DNA from: Cheiracanthium punctorium
Taxonomy: Eukaryota > Arthropoda > Arachnida > Araneae > Cheiracanthiidae
Length of the DNA stretch: 64,000 nt
Reading direction: 5' to 3'
Assembly (NCBI GenBank): GCA_038373885.1
Contig: JAWZYV010012394.1
Location: 124,001 to 188,000 of the forward strand
This document shows positions 1 to 10,886 of this stretch, in pieces. Position 1 is the first letter of the stretch, and the number at the start of each line of letters is the position of its first letter. Position numbers and translations under genes: made by a program. Below the pieces are notes generated by a model. That model saw nothing but the letters and a program-made list of their open reading frames with translations, searched no databases and was not told the DNA's origin.

Positions 1-1
1 A

Positions 2-400
2 TTTACACCTTTCGGTTTGGCTAATGCGGCACAAACTTTCTAGAGGTTTATAGACGAGGTCTTGCGATGACTCGATTTCACATTCGCATATTTAGACGAT
101 ATTCTAATAGCAAGTAGTTCCGAGGCGGAACACAAACTGCACCTCGAAAAGGTATTTGAGCGCTTGACGAACTACGGAATTCGTATAAATTTAGATAAGT
201 GCGTTTTCGGAGTTCCTGAACTCCCTTTTCTCGGATATCTGGTGAATAAAAGTGGTATTAGACCCCTTCCCGACAAAGTCAAACCTATTCTGGATTGTCC
301 GTTGCCGCAAACTGTAAAGCAACTCCAACGTTTCTTGGGTTTACTTAATTATTATAGGCGTAGCGCCGCACACATGCCGCACACATGCAGGCTCCGCTAA
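2..400 (+). pseudogene. Gypsy retrotransposon pol, reverse transcriptase end (broken)
   Basis: This is the C-terminal half of a Ty3/Gypsy reverse transcriptase, which would copy element RNA into DNA. It is cut by the left edge of the window. Frame 2 reads FTPFGLANAAQTF at the start, and the catalytic YLDD box lies at 89-100. The thumb and connection follow, ending in FLGLLNYYRR near 330-360. The frame has stops at 41-43, 68-70 and 398-400. An 11-bp unit is tandemly duplicated (365-375 and 376-386); it shifts the frame and leads to the last stop. A second small indel before about 450 brings the pol frame back into step with the long downstream frame. The copy is therefore dead for RT although its integrase half is open. 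The family assignment is secure from the motifs and from the downstream RNase H and integrase. Confidence 0.9.
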
Positions 401-2254
401 ATGAAATGCTTAAAGGTGTTAAAAACAAAAAATTCACCGCACTTCTGTACTGAGTGGAACGAGACACAAATAGCAACATTTGAGCACTGCAAACAACAGT
501 TGGCTAATGCTGCGCTGCTGGCACATCCCGACCCCGAGGCCCAATTACTGCTTTTTTGTGACGCAAGCGACGTAGCAGTGGGCGCAACCCTGAACCAGTA
601 CAAAAAAGGGTCAAAGGCTCTTGAATGCGAGCCCCTTGCATTCTTCTCAGCAAAACTCTCCCCAGCTCAACAAAAATGGTCCACTTTTGATCGGGAGCTT
701 TATGCGATCTATTCTGCCATAAAACATTTTAAACACATGTTAGAAGGTCGCCATTTTGTGATTTTCACAGATCACAGGCCTCTAACATTTGCATTTAGGC
801 AGAAACCAGACAAATGCACGCCCCGTCAATTGAGACATTTAGACCTAATTGGACATTTTAGTACTGACATACAGTACGTAAAGGGGTTAGACAACACACC
901 CGCTGATATGCTGTCTAGAATCGAGGCGATCCAAATGCCTAGCGTTTTGAACTATGCTGAAATTGCAAGGGCACAGGAAACTGATACTGAATTGCGAAAC
1001 TTGCTAAATTCAGAGACTGGGTTAAATCTGAAAAAAATTACCCTACCAGATTCTGATATTCAGTTAATGTGCGATGTATCGGGCAAAACTGCGCGCCCTT
1101 ACATCCCTTCTCAATTCAGGCAAACTGCTTTTGAGATGCTTCACAACCTGGCACACACTGGTGTCAGAGCATCCATTAAATTAGTAACAGCACGATTTGT
1201 CTGGAATTCCATTAAAGCGGATGTAACGCGGTGGACGCGTGCTTGTATACCCTGTCAAAGAGCTAAAATCCACAAACACATTACTAGCCCCGCGGGTAAA
1301 ATCGAAGTACCCGACAGGAGATTTGACCATATGCACATCGATCTAGTCGGCCCACTTCCGCCTTCTCGTGGTTATACATATTGTGTAACAATGATTGATA
1401 GGTACACTCGTTGGGTTGAAGCTTGTCCAGTTTCCGATATTTCCGCTGAGACAGTGGCTAGGAATTTTTACACACACTGGATTGCTCGTTTCGGTGTACC
1501 CAGTAGAGTTACTTCCGATCAGGGAAGACAGTTTGAGTCCCGCCTATTTCACTCATTTACACAATTATTGGGTGCAAAACACATTCATACCACCGCCTAT
1601 CATCCCCAGTCCAATGGTCTTGTGGAAAACTGGCATAGGACCTGGAAGGCTTCTCTTCAAGCCCATCTTACGGATCCTAGATTCGCCGATCGTTGGACGG
1701 ACGTCCTCCCTACAACTTTGCTTGGACTGCGTACTGCGTTCCGAGAGTCGATCAAGGCTTCTACTGCGGAACTGGTGTATGGCGTTCCCTTACGGTTGCC
1801 AGGGGAATTTTTCACACCCACCAGCGTCGACGTCAACGCTGCAGACTTCGTCCGTCAGCTGAAAGAGGTTATGACTGCCATTTCGCCTTCTAAGACAAGC
1901 AACCATGGTACTCGAAGTAGAACTTTCATTCCGCAAGATTTGCATAGCTGCACTCATGTTTTCGTGCGACATGATGCTGTGCAACCTCCACTGAAGCCAC
2001 CGTATGATGGACCGTACCCGGTATTGGACAGGTCAGAAAAAGTTTTTACTGTCCGAAAAGATAACAAGGACATTTTCGTCTCTATCGACAGGTTGAAACC
2101 GGCGTATATTGTGCAAGAACAGCAGCCACCGTTGCTCAGCAGCAAGCTGTCTGAGCCGAAACGGGAATCAAGCACAAAAGCTTTGCCTCTCCCAGCAACA
2201 CCCGTACGACTTTCCCGATCAGGCAGCAGAGTTCATTTCAGGTACACTAAGTAG
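401..2254 (+). CDS. Gypsy pol C-terminal part: RNase H, zinc-binding domain, integrase, GPY/F module
   Basis: A 617-residue open frame with the normal Gypsy order after RT. RNase H has its acidic residues at D54 (CDAS), E99 (FDRELYA) and D124 (FTDHRPL). The integrase HHCC zinc module is H248-X3-H252-X29-C282-X2-C285. The DDE core is D314 (HIDLVG), D373 (TSDQG) and E409 (GLVENW), which gives the expected D,D-35-E spacing. A GPY/F module sits at 537-540. RNase H removes template RNA and integrase inserts the cDNA into chromosomes. The ATG at 401 is not a true start: it only follows the stop of the broken RT frame, and the first dozen or so codons are in the wrong frame. All integrase catalytic residues are present, so this half decayed less than the RT half. 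No intact polyprotein can be made from it. Confidence 0.9.
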   Translation: MKCLKVLKTKNSPHFCTEWNETQIATFEHCKQQLANAALLAHPDPEAQLLLFCDASDVAVGATLNQYKKGSKALECEPLAFFSAKLSPAQQKWSTFDRELYAIYSAIKHFKHMLEGRHFVIFTDHRPLTFAFRQKPDKCTPRQLRHLDLIGHFSTDIQYVKGLDNTPADMLSRIEAIQMPSVLNYAEIARAQETDTELRNLLNSETGLNLKKITLPDSDIQLMCDVSGKTARPYIPSQFRQTAFEMLHNLAHTGVRASIKLVTARFVWNSIKADVTRWTRACIPCQRAKIHKHITSPAGKIEVPDRRFDHMHIDLVGPLPPSRGYTYCVTMIDRYTRWVEACPVSDISAETVARNFYTHWIARFGVPSRVTSDQGRQFESRLFHSFTQLLGAKHIHTTAYHPQSNGLVENWHRTWKASLQAHLTDPRFADRWTDVLPTTLLGLRTAFRESIKASTAELVYGVPLRLPGEFFTPTSVDVNAADFVRQLKEVMTAISPSKTSNHGTRSRTFIPQDLHSCTHVFVRHDAVQPPLKPPYDGPYPVLDRSEKVFTVRKDNKDIFVSIDRLKPAYIVQEQQPPLLSSKLSEPKRESSTKALPLPATPVRLSRSGSRVHFRYTK

Positions 2255-2278
2255 ACCTGAAGCGGTAACGTTCCCACT

Positions 2279-2600
2279 GGGAAGGGGGCACTGCGGTGGC
2301 AGAGTGTCGGGCAAATTTCCTGCCTGGCCGCCGATTGCGAAAGCCACAGCAGAATGCGCGCGTGGTGACGTTGGCGTGGTGACGATGGTCAGGATCTGCA
2401 GAGACAACTCAACCGTGCTCGCGCTATATAACCGTGGTATATAAGCAAGTGCTGCTGCGACAGCAAATATACTTATTCTTAGTTGATAAAGTTTCCTAGT
2501 TTATGAATGCGTACTCATTTTAAGGGCCTGCTCTAAGTTATCTGGATTTAGACGGCGTGCTGGTTGTAAGATAAGTAAAACTCCAGCACCCGTAATGTAA
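2279..2600 (+). repeat. Gypsy polypurine tract and probable 3' LTR
   Basis: A purine run (GGGAAGGGGG, 2279-2288) lies 25 bp after the pol stop, where a polypurine tract should be. The sequence after it fits an LTR: GC-richer start, TATA-like boxes at 2425-2430 and 2438-2444, then a leader-like stretch. The first TG is at 2292-2293. The right end is uncertain because no second LTR is present in the window to compare. What I see is the purine tract and the TATA boxes; the LTR extent is inferred. Confidence 0.5.
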
Positions 2601-3029
2601 TTTAGAGTTTTTTTCTCCCTACCCGAAGATTCCCTCTAGAAACTGCTAATAATCATTGAGAGGATTTTTAAACTATGAATTACACGCGTACCACGTGTTT
2701 CAGTTTTAGTTCGAGAATCGAACTTGCAAAGCTGTGGTTTCTAGTTCGATGTCTCAACGAATAGCTTGAGGAGGAACTTCTAAAACAATTGATAGTGTTT
2801 AGAATTTTAATTTACTAGCATAAAAAAAGAAGTTTCAGAAACCGGTGGTTTATAAAACTTCTATGAGTAAATTTTTCTTAATATTTCTGAATTATATTTT
2901 AATAAAAACAATTATTAGAACTACTTATTTTTTAACCGAATCCGAAAATTTTTGACCACGTTCATATAAGATTGAATGTATTCGGATTTCTGTGCCTAGT
3001 CCTGAGGACCCACTTATAAATCAACTTCA

Positions 3030-3240
3030 GAGAAAGACACAAACACATGGAGGAGGGGGCGCAAATATCTTGGGCGGATGACTTTTCTGCGCACATAATG
3101 CATATCTATGTTACATATGGAGAAAACCACACAATACTCTATACCGTTAGACCGACGGCCACGCGAGAGACTAAAACCCTGGATCTCCACTTAAGCCATC
3201 TCCAGATGTCAAGTGGCTGTATTTTGTTCCCTCTGTCATT
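3030..3240 (-). mobile_element. Degenerate tRNA-derived SINE copy
   Basis: On the minus strand the order 'GTCCAGGG-like box, TTTTCTCC, ATGTAAC, ATATGC, CCGCCCAAG' matches the other copies of the SINE in this window, for example 33920-34113. It is strongly diverged and has no visible target duplication. Confidence 0.5.
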
Positions 3241-5164
3241 AATGTCTGCCAGTCTTCTTAATCTTTTTTCTTAAATTTCTTTGTTTGCTGAGCTTATTCT
3301 TGAAACTAATACTTAGCATATAGCATTTCATACCTTTTGAGCTCTTTTCAAAGGTTTCTTCCTAACATAATCTCCTTAGGACACTTAAATTTCCTAAGGA
3401 CTCCTTAGGAAAGCCTCTATTTATTCACATAGGATTGTGAACAATGGAGATGGGAAAATTATGTCTTGCTCCAGCTCATGCTAATTAAAATTACATTTTT
3501 TTTATAAACACTTATTTAATTTTACAAAACAATAGTTAGTAATAATCTATATAAATAAACTTAGACTTTTGTCTGTATATCGCTTGGAACTCTAAAATTT
3601 TGCAATTTGTAGCCGTTTCAAGCACCTGGGAATCCAGTAAGACCCCCCAAAAAAGTTTGTCTGTCTGTCGTTCTTTCCGTGACACTTTTTTTGTTCGCGC
3701 ATCACGTAAAAATGACTGAAGCGAGTGAAATGATTTGGTTGGCATGATAGGTGATCACTCAACTTAATTTCTATGCTTCCAATTTTTCAAAAATGTTGAG
3801 TAGATTTTGAGATTTGCGAAAATTATTTCAAAATGCGTAAATTTTCGTTCGCGCATCATATAATAACGACAGAAGCGACTCTATCTAAGCATTTTAACTA
3901 CAACTATTACAGACACTCATAACTTGTCACCCACATGTCCACATTAACACTGTTTTGCACACTGCCACAGGAAGTACCTATCAACTGAATAAAGAATTAT
4001 TCAACTGGTTCAAACGATGTGCAACAAATAAAAATTGGAGTTTTTTTATTTTTAAATGATATCCAACCAATATTTATAAATACACGTATTTATTTATTAT
4101 ATCTTATAATTTAAAAGTACATATAGTTATAGAAATACAATGCCAAATAATCTTTTTGCTCCCTGAGATAAGGTATGTTTGATTTTATTTTTACTATACT
4201 TCTTGTTTTTTCTTTTACAGTGTGCATTTCATACAAAGTTTTGCAGCTTTTACTTTCAATATTTATGTTTAAATGTTTAATTAAAAATCAAATGCATAAA
4301 GAATTATAAGGTTGTTAATTCAATTTTATTAAGTGAAATATATTTTTATTACGCTAGACAGCTAAATTGATTTGTTATTAAAAATGCTGGTTGTTCTTAT
4401 GCGAAATCAACCTGTTAAGGAAAAAAACACTTATATATCATTTTTAGATTAGAAAATGTAGGTTATTTGAAAAAGTGTATTCTTTTTCTGCAGAAAGTAT
4501 TTTTTCTTTAAGAGGAAATATAAAGTGTGGCTTTTTCTATTTAGTGAGTTTCTTTACTTCTCCTTCAAAGCTTGTTGGAATAAAATTTATAGAAACATCA
4601 AAAAACACTTTTATACTATCAGCAAATTGTATATACTTTTTAAAAATGTAATATTATATGGATAAATGATCTTTAAGAAAGTATTGCAATCCACTGTAAT
4701 AAGGATGCATGTACTTTTTCAGAATTTTATTTTTAAAAACTTATCTGTGAAATACCCATCAAAATTTTTTAATCAGATATTATAGCATACTTTTAACTAC
4801 TTGTGTAAAAAAATAGGTTGAAATTGAAAGTGGACCACTTCGAGAAATTAGCTGTTGAAGTTATTCACTCTGTCAACCAAAATATGAGAAATAAACGGAT
4901 TTTACAGTTACTGTAATAAAGTTGTATAATATTGACCTAGCTTAAGCGAAAAAGTATTTTTGTCTAATCAAAACAGCACAAATTTGAAGTTTGTCGGACA
5001 AATTTTATGAAAGTTATGGCTATTTATGTGTGTATAAGTGTCATTCAAGATGACGCCCGACAGGGCATCTCATCTGATATTTGAAAGCTCATAACTTTTG
5101 AATCCCTTAATTAATCTTAATATAATTGATATATTTGTAATCAGAATCAAAACTCGTACATATG
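3241..5164. other. Non-coding AT-rich stretch
   Basis: No open frame or recognisable gene. A short phrase 'GTTCGCGCATCA...AA..GACNGAAGCGA' occurs twice (about 3694 and 3849), and a CTGT-rich stretch lies at about 3655-3670; both look like old repeat debris. The rest shows nothing I can name. Confidence 0.6.
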
Positions 5165-5227
5165 TACTAAATTTCATCAAAATCTGTGATGGTGTCATGG
5201 CCTGGTTGTTCTGACATGGAATGACCC
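5165..5227 (+). repeat. Remnant end of the foldback family seen at 61397-63635
   Basis: The last 60 bases end in CATGGAATGACCC. They align by eye with the right terminus of the large foldback element (ending GACGTGGAATGACCC at 63635 and 54835). No left arm is present, so this is a solo end or a relative. Confidence 0.5.
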
Positions 5228-5379
5228 TTTAGTGTTTATTGAATAGTCAGTGAACTTGCCCATCAAGGCTGCCTCAGTGCGGAACCCTTTTCGAGGTAGA
5301 TCCCTTTTCATTTTGATTTTGAATAGTGTAAAATTGTTGAGAACAGCTAATTATAACTAATTTCAAATTTAATTTTAGA
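5228..5379 (+). other. Untranslated leader of the Pao element; no 5' LTR seen
   Basis: This short segment lies directly before the gag start codon. I find no sequence matching the probable 3' LTR at 35477-35735, nor a primer-binding site, so the 5' LTR appears to be missing or replaced by the repeat that ends at 5227. Confidence 0.4.
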
Positions 5380-5960
5380 ATGGATACTTTACAAAGAATT
5401 AAACAATTACGATCGGTGACGCGTACATTAACTACAAAATTAATCAGCAAAATTGAAGCAGCATTAGCAGATGACGATGAGCCAACTGATGAAAATTTAA
5501 GAGAATTACTCGAATCATTAATTGAAAAATCACAGCTATTAAAAAAGTACGATTCTCAGATCGAAATGTTAATAGAAAAGGTAAAAGATTTGGAACAAGA
5601 AGTAATTTTCGCGCAGGAGTACCAGGATAAAATTATAAAATTTAAATGTGAAATTCCGGAAAAATTGAGAAAAAACGCGTACGAAGTTCAATCAAAAAAT
5701 TCTAGTACAGAGTTTGATTCGAAAAAGTCCAGTACCAAAATTGCATCCGCCAAAATGAACCCTGATATTAACTCTTTAAAATTGCCAAAATTAACGATAG
5801 CTAAGTATTATGGAGATCCTTGTTTGTGGCTAGAGTTTTGGAATCATTTCAAAAATTCAATTCACGAAAATCCAAGTCTAAACTCGATAGATAAGTTTTG
5901 TTATCTGAAATCGCTTTTGGGTGGTTTAGCCTTAAATGCAGTCAGTGGATTGGCATTTAC
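5380..5960 (+). pseudogene. BEL/Pao gag, N-terminal part (interrupted)
   Basis: This begins the Gag protein of a BEL/Pao retrotransposon, the capsid-like protein that packages element RNA. Translation starts at ATG 5380 (MDTLQRIKQLR). The first 110 residues or so are rich in E, K, L and I and likely form a coiled coil. From about residue 127 comes the conserved Pao gag core (LPKLTIAKYYGDPCLWLEFW, then DKFCYLKSLLGGLALNAVSG), the DUF1759-type region. The frame is open from the ATG to 5960, where a 2.15-kb hAT-type element is inserted. The next gag codons are found at 8111. Family call rests on the DUF1759-like wording and is strong. Confidence 0.88.
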
Positions 5961-6324
5961 TAGGGATCGACCGATACCACATTTTAGCCGATGACCGATA
6001 CCGATACTTTACCTATAAATTCATTTTCAGAAATAGCCGATACCGATACTTTTACGTTATGGTATCGGCCGATACCGATACTTTACATAATTTAATGTCA
6101 TTCAAACCTGCCTCTATTGGGCAGTTTTTGTAACGAGAATGTAGTTCTCGTTAAAATGAATAACAGAATGATGAAATTTGATCCCAGTAGAAAGCATTAA
6201 AAAGAAAAAGCAGTGGATACGTTGAAATGTGAATTTATAGTAGTTCTAGTCTTTCTTTTCTATTCAAATTATGCCAACGAATGGCCGAATTTATAAAAAA
6301 GCTGAGCACTGGGAAGCGTCTTAT

Positions 6325-6535
6325 TGTGCAGGTTCGGAATTCTTTCTCCTCGCGTGGTCGATCGTGGTCGCTGTCGATCTAGCAGTCTAGAGTTTTGGGC
6401 GATTTTCTCCAGATGTTACGTGAATATGCGTTAGACTCCCTTAAAATGTCCTCCGCCCAAGCCCCCACCCTATAGGTAGATGCCCCTCATTTAGGCTTGA
6501 CAGAACACAAACACGGGGGGTGGGAGTTAAAGGGA
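6325..6535 (+). mobile_element. tRNA-derived SINE copy inside the hAT element
   Basis: It shares the body blocks CTGTCGATCTA, GGGCGATTTTCTCCAGATG, GTGAATATGCGTTAGA and CCGCCCAAG with the other SINE copies in the window. The tRNA-like head is poorly preserved. Confidence 0.7.
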
Positions 6536-7334
6536 TATAAGATAATCCATTTCATTTCCAGTGCCGACTGGTGCAAATATTTAAATCAATTTTTCTCAAC
6601 CTCTATTTTGTCGCCTAATTGTTGCTATGAGCCAGATAAAAGGTTTCCACATTAGACCAAAAACAGCTTCCTGCATGCTCTTACTATATGTGTCTTTCTT
6701 GCAATTTTTATTTAGATTTTCTTTAATTAGAATTCTTTCACATATGAAAATATTTTTTAGATTACTCAAACTGCATTAAATTGTGATAATGTATCAACTG
6801 TACAGTATTATGTAAGTACATATGTATTTAGATATTGTTCATTAAATACGTATATAAATTCTTCCCTTAAAATGCATAATAAGTTCACATTAATTAATGG
6901 TTTTATTTATCTGCGCCAATTATTTAACCACTAAGTGAATTATTAAATGTTTTAGCAAGATTTCTGTTTAATATGAACTCATATGATCATTTTTAAGTTC
7001 TTTTTGAAAATCCAAATATTTTGGTTCTCCGGACAGGGTTAAGTCACAATTAATCCGGAAGGATCCATGTATTTGATCTTTTCCGTACGAAGAGCAGGTA
7101 CACACCGATTAGTCCTGTGTTTCCCTTACATATAAACCAAATACTATTATTCACAAGAAATATGTTTTTTACCCCAAAATTGGAAATAAACTATATAATA
7201 ATTAGTATTACTAATTATACTAATACAGCTTTAATTTTTTAAATTAACTATATAAATAATTATTAGATATTGATAATTATTACACTTCTCAAAACAGAAT
7301 GATACACAAATCTGTAATTGCCCGAGACTATAAG

Positions 7335-7484
7335 TTTCTCTATAGCGAATTTTTCAACTGGAACCAAGCGAGTTCGTTATAGGGAGATTCAATTGTGTGT
7401 GTATATATATATACTCACACACACAATTGAATCTCCCTATAACGAACTCGCTTGGTTCCAGTTGAAAAATTCGCTATAGAGAAA
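7335..7484. repeat. Perfect 67-bp inverted repeat with 16-bp AT loop
   Basis: 7335-7401 is the exact reverse complement of 7418-7484. The loop, 7402-7417, is a TA run. No mismatches were found on reading both arms. It lies within the 5961-8110 hAT-type element. It could be a young palindromic MITE or a hairpin-forming locus. Confidence 0.9.
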
Positions 7485-8110
7485 ATTTTGTTGTACAGAG
7501 ATTAGAGACTTTTGCAGTTATTTCAGCAAATATTACAAACTTTTTAGTTGTCATATATATATGTATATATATGAATGAACTCTTTTTCGAGTCAACACAG
7601 TGAGAAAATAAACGTTCATAAAACTGAAGTAAAATTATAGCCTACCTCTCGACATTTGTTTTTTGCAATCCTTTCAGAGAGCGTATTTAGTGTTGGGCAC
7701 GAATTCAAAATAATTTAGAAGAATAGGCGATTGTCCTGTTAAACTGTCATCTAACGATTCTTCGTCCATAATTTCGACCACACTTGGTGATACGACATCC
7801 ATTTAGCGATGGTTACAATTTAAAAAAAAAAACACAGTTCGAAAAACACTCGCACAAACAAATGTGCCAATGAAACGACGCCTCTCATCTTATTACCAAA
7901 ACAAGGATTCTAAGAATGGTGTTGCGACTGCGTTGTTTTTTCTGAAAAACGAAGTATCGGTTGAAAAGTATCGGTGAAAATGGATGAAAGCAACAGAAAC
8001 CGATACTTTTCCGATACTTTTAGAATCGGAAAAACCGATACCGATACCTAAAAAAATTGGAGGTATCGGCGCCGATACTATCGGTTGCCGATACTATCGG
8101 TCGATCCCTA

Positions 8111-8950
8111 GCATTGAGATGAGGCATTTATGAAGAGGCAATTGACTTGCTGAAAAACCGTTTCGGCAGGGATGATTTAATAATTAACGCGCATATGAAT
8201 AAACTGCTAAATTTAGAGCCCGTAAAAAATTCCGGAAACACAATTGCATTAAGGAAATTGTACGATGATATAGAAATTCAAATTAGAAACTTAAATTGTT
8301 TAAAAGTTACAAGTGCATCTTATGGGCATTTACTCTCACCTATTTTACTAAAATTATTGCCGGACAATTTAACTTTAGAATTCACTAAGAAGAGAATAGA
8401 TAAACAAAAATTTGATGTCAACGAATTATTAACATTCCTAAAAAAGGAAGTAGATTGTAGAGAGGCTTCGACAATGTTAACACATCCCACAAAATATTTC
8501 GATATTTGGGAGCATTCATTTCGAAATAAAAATTTAAATCAAGGTTTCCAAAAGAAATCTTATTCGAAAAGAAATGATTATTCTATGCACAAGCAAAGTG
8601 CTTCAGTGTAAAACACAGGTTGAACGCACCTTTCACTTCAACCAACATTCTAAGAGATATTTTAACGGGAAGCAAAACTACACAAAAGGGCCTCAGCAAA
8701 AACAAGGCTGTGTTTTCTGCTCCTCGGAGCACGCAAATAATGACTGTCCTCTTGACGTGAGAGGGCGAAGAAAGGGATTAATGAATCGAAAACTGTGTTT
8801 CCTATGTTTTAGCGGCTCATATCGGCGACAGACGTGTCCACTTAAAGAGGAAAAATGCAGAATTTGCGATGCTCAAGGATTACATAACTTTTTGATATGT
8901 GATTCATTAACGAATGGTTCAAAACCTTACACAGAAGAGTCTGCTCAGAC
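8111..8950 (+). pseudogene. BEL/Pao gag, C-terminal part with zinc knuckles (broken)
   Basis: Gag continues after the first insertion, with a TGA shortly after the junction (8120-8122). The frame then reads DLLKNRFGRDDLIINAHMNK, the conserved Pao gag segment. It runs to a stop near 8610, then shifts; the next frame carries three Cys-rich knuckles that would bind RNA. The first is CVFC-SSE-H-ANND-C. The second, CFLCFSGSYRRQTC, has Tyr where the zinc-binding His is expected. The third is CRICDAQGLHNFLIC. The frame is then cut at 8950 by the 10.85-kb insertion. The text resumes with the protease linker at 19803. Confidence 0.85.
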
Positions 8951-10065
8951 CAGGGGCGGATCCAGAGAAATCATCTAGGGGGGGGGGCTCCGTTTTTCAT
9001 TAGGATGATACATTGATTTCAGAATACTTTTTCTCCCAATGTGTAGACATGGTATATCACAACTAAATAAGTATGTTGTCTGCTGCAAGAACCGTCGAAG
9101 AAAACTCGGAAAGGGGAGGGGGGGGGGCAGAGCTATCGTGCGCCCTATACCGATCAAGTTACGGCCGATGCTCATAAGCTACGTATTTTATGCGTTTCAC
9201 TGGAAGACGGGACTGATACGGGAAAAAAAAATGTTCCGTTGCTCTCTCCATTATGTTGGGGGGCAGTGTTTTAAGTTTAACACATTAATCTTTTGTTGAT
9301 AGATCCCGACTGGCCATTAAAAGTCGTAAATTTCTCCAGAAAAATGTCGCCTTAACCCCTGTAGTGACGACAAGACGTGGCTAATCAGCAACGGCAATTA
9401 TTCATTTTGTTGTTCGCGGGCCCTACTCATTAACATTTTAGTGTGTACATATAGTACAACTGCTGAATGCAATATCTAACCCATTTCACAGCCACCGTGC
9501 AATATACAGTGTTCACAGTAAACATTTTCGCATTTTAGGATGACATTAAGTTTTCCAGTTTAAGTAATTCCCATCCTTTTCAGTGAGGACTGTAGTAAAC
9601 AAACCTCAATTGCTATTTACAACTATTATCACTATTACCTGCTATTTACAATTTGAGCTTTCTTTTTTAAAAACAGACCACATATACACTGTCAGGCACT
9701 CGCGTTGTCTGATATCTTAGAATATGTTTTACTTTTATAATGAGGATTTGTACCCATACGTCTGGGTGGTGTGGACAACTTAAGAGAGCAGTTGAAAGAA
9801 TGAAAGCTGTACAAATTGCGGAGGGTTGAATTGTTCGTCAATGCTTCAGCATCACTTAAGGCCGATGCTGATTGCTGCTGCGTCTAACGTGACTGCAGTG
9901 GGTAAGAGGGCATTTTCGTCGCGAATTTTACGACTTTTTAATAGCAATTCCGGGTTTACCGATAAAAGATTTCCGCACTAAACCGTAAACTCCGTCCCCT
10001 ATAAAATGAAGAGAGTAACGGAAGATTTTTTTTCCCGTATCAGTGTGCCGTCGTCCATTCAAATA

Positions 10066-10225
10066 TGGTGGAACCTGCTAAAATGACCACTTTGGTAAAG
10101 AGATCGTCTGTCTATAGTGACAACTTTAATGCAATTTCGCTTTACTACCATCACACTTTACCACCTTTGTAAAGTGAAAAGTTTTGTTCTTTCCAAGGGT
10201 AGTCCCATTACAACAGGTTCCACTG
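10066..10225. mobile_element. 160-bp MITE with TA flanks (pogo/Tigger-like ends)
   Basis: The right end on the minus strand reads CAGTGGAACCTG and the left end TGGTGGAACCTG. Each is flanked by TA, fitting a Tc1/mariner-type target. The interior is non-coding. Confidence 0.6.
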
Positions 10226-10404
10226 TACAAATAAAACTGGGAAGACTGCTCCAGCCACTGTGGCGATAGCGAGTCAATAAAATGTGCCTCTCCTTCTGTT
10301 TAAAAATAAAAGCTCTATATCATTTTTGTAAATAGAGAAATTACGTTTAGTCCACAAGGATTCAATAAGTATTGGTGTAAATATTCTTGGTATATGTATA
10401 TATT

Positions 10405-10886
10405 TGAGACGTCAGATATTCCAGTAAAGTTCCAGAGTTAATGCAGGTAATATGGTTTATTGATAATTACATTTAAGTTACAATATAGAGTGAGAAGAGG
10501 GGAGGGGAGACGGGTACAAAAATCAGCGTGGACTAATTAAGCAGTTCCAGTGGCAGAAGCCTGTCGATTTTCGATGTGCGGGTGTATTTACGTTCATCAT
10601 ACCACGTGGTTTGCGAAGACATAACTCCGCCTCTCTATTATCTCTAATCGAACCACACACATTTACCAACATGACCCGCATCCGGGGCTACAAGGGCGTG
10701 GGGACACGTGTACACTCTAAAGAACTCAGAATCGACGGCCTGATGTCTGACAAATAACAAAATAAATAAAACATAGCTCCAGAGCGCGCATGGCAAGTAT
10801 GACAGGAAAGCCAAACTTACAGTGAAAGTACCCGCTTGAACAATACCCAAACTAGTAGAACCCAAATTACCTTTTTATACATTACA
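10405..10886 (-). repeat. LTR, copy A (3' LTR by inferred orientation)
   Basis: 482 bp, about 95% or more identical by eye to copy B. It carries a minus-strand TATAAAAAGG box close to its start and is preceded on the minus strand by the G-rich polypurine tract at 10887-10897. Confidence 0.72.

Larger units (their letters stand above)
5961..8110. mobile_element. Non-autonomous hAT-type transposon inserted in Pao gag
   Basis: The ends are inverted repeats (TAGGGATCGACCGATA at left; the complement, ending CGATCCCTA, at right). The flanks GCATTTAC (5953-5960) and GCATTGAG (8111-8118) match at 6 of 8 positions, fitting an aged 8-bp hAT target duplication. Both ends carry many copies of CCGATAC or GTATCGG within about 150 bp of the termini, like the subterminal binding sites of hAT transposases. 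There is no transposase frame. The interior holds a SINE copy and a perfect palindrome. The gag frame resumes after it. Confidence 0.85.

Noticed and set aside
1395..1893. Open frames of 155 and 66 residues inside the Gypsy integrase
   Set aside because: Shadow frames of the true integrase frame; no motif.
5936..6133. 65-residue frame crossing the gag/hAT junction
   Set aside because: Made of the CCGATAC subterminal repeats; not a gene.
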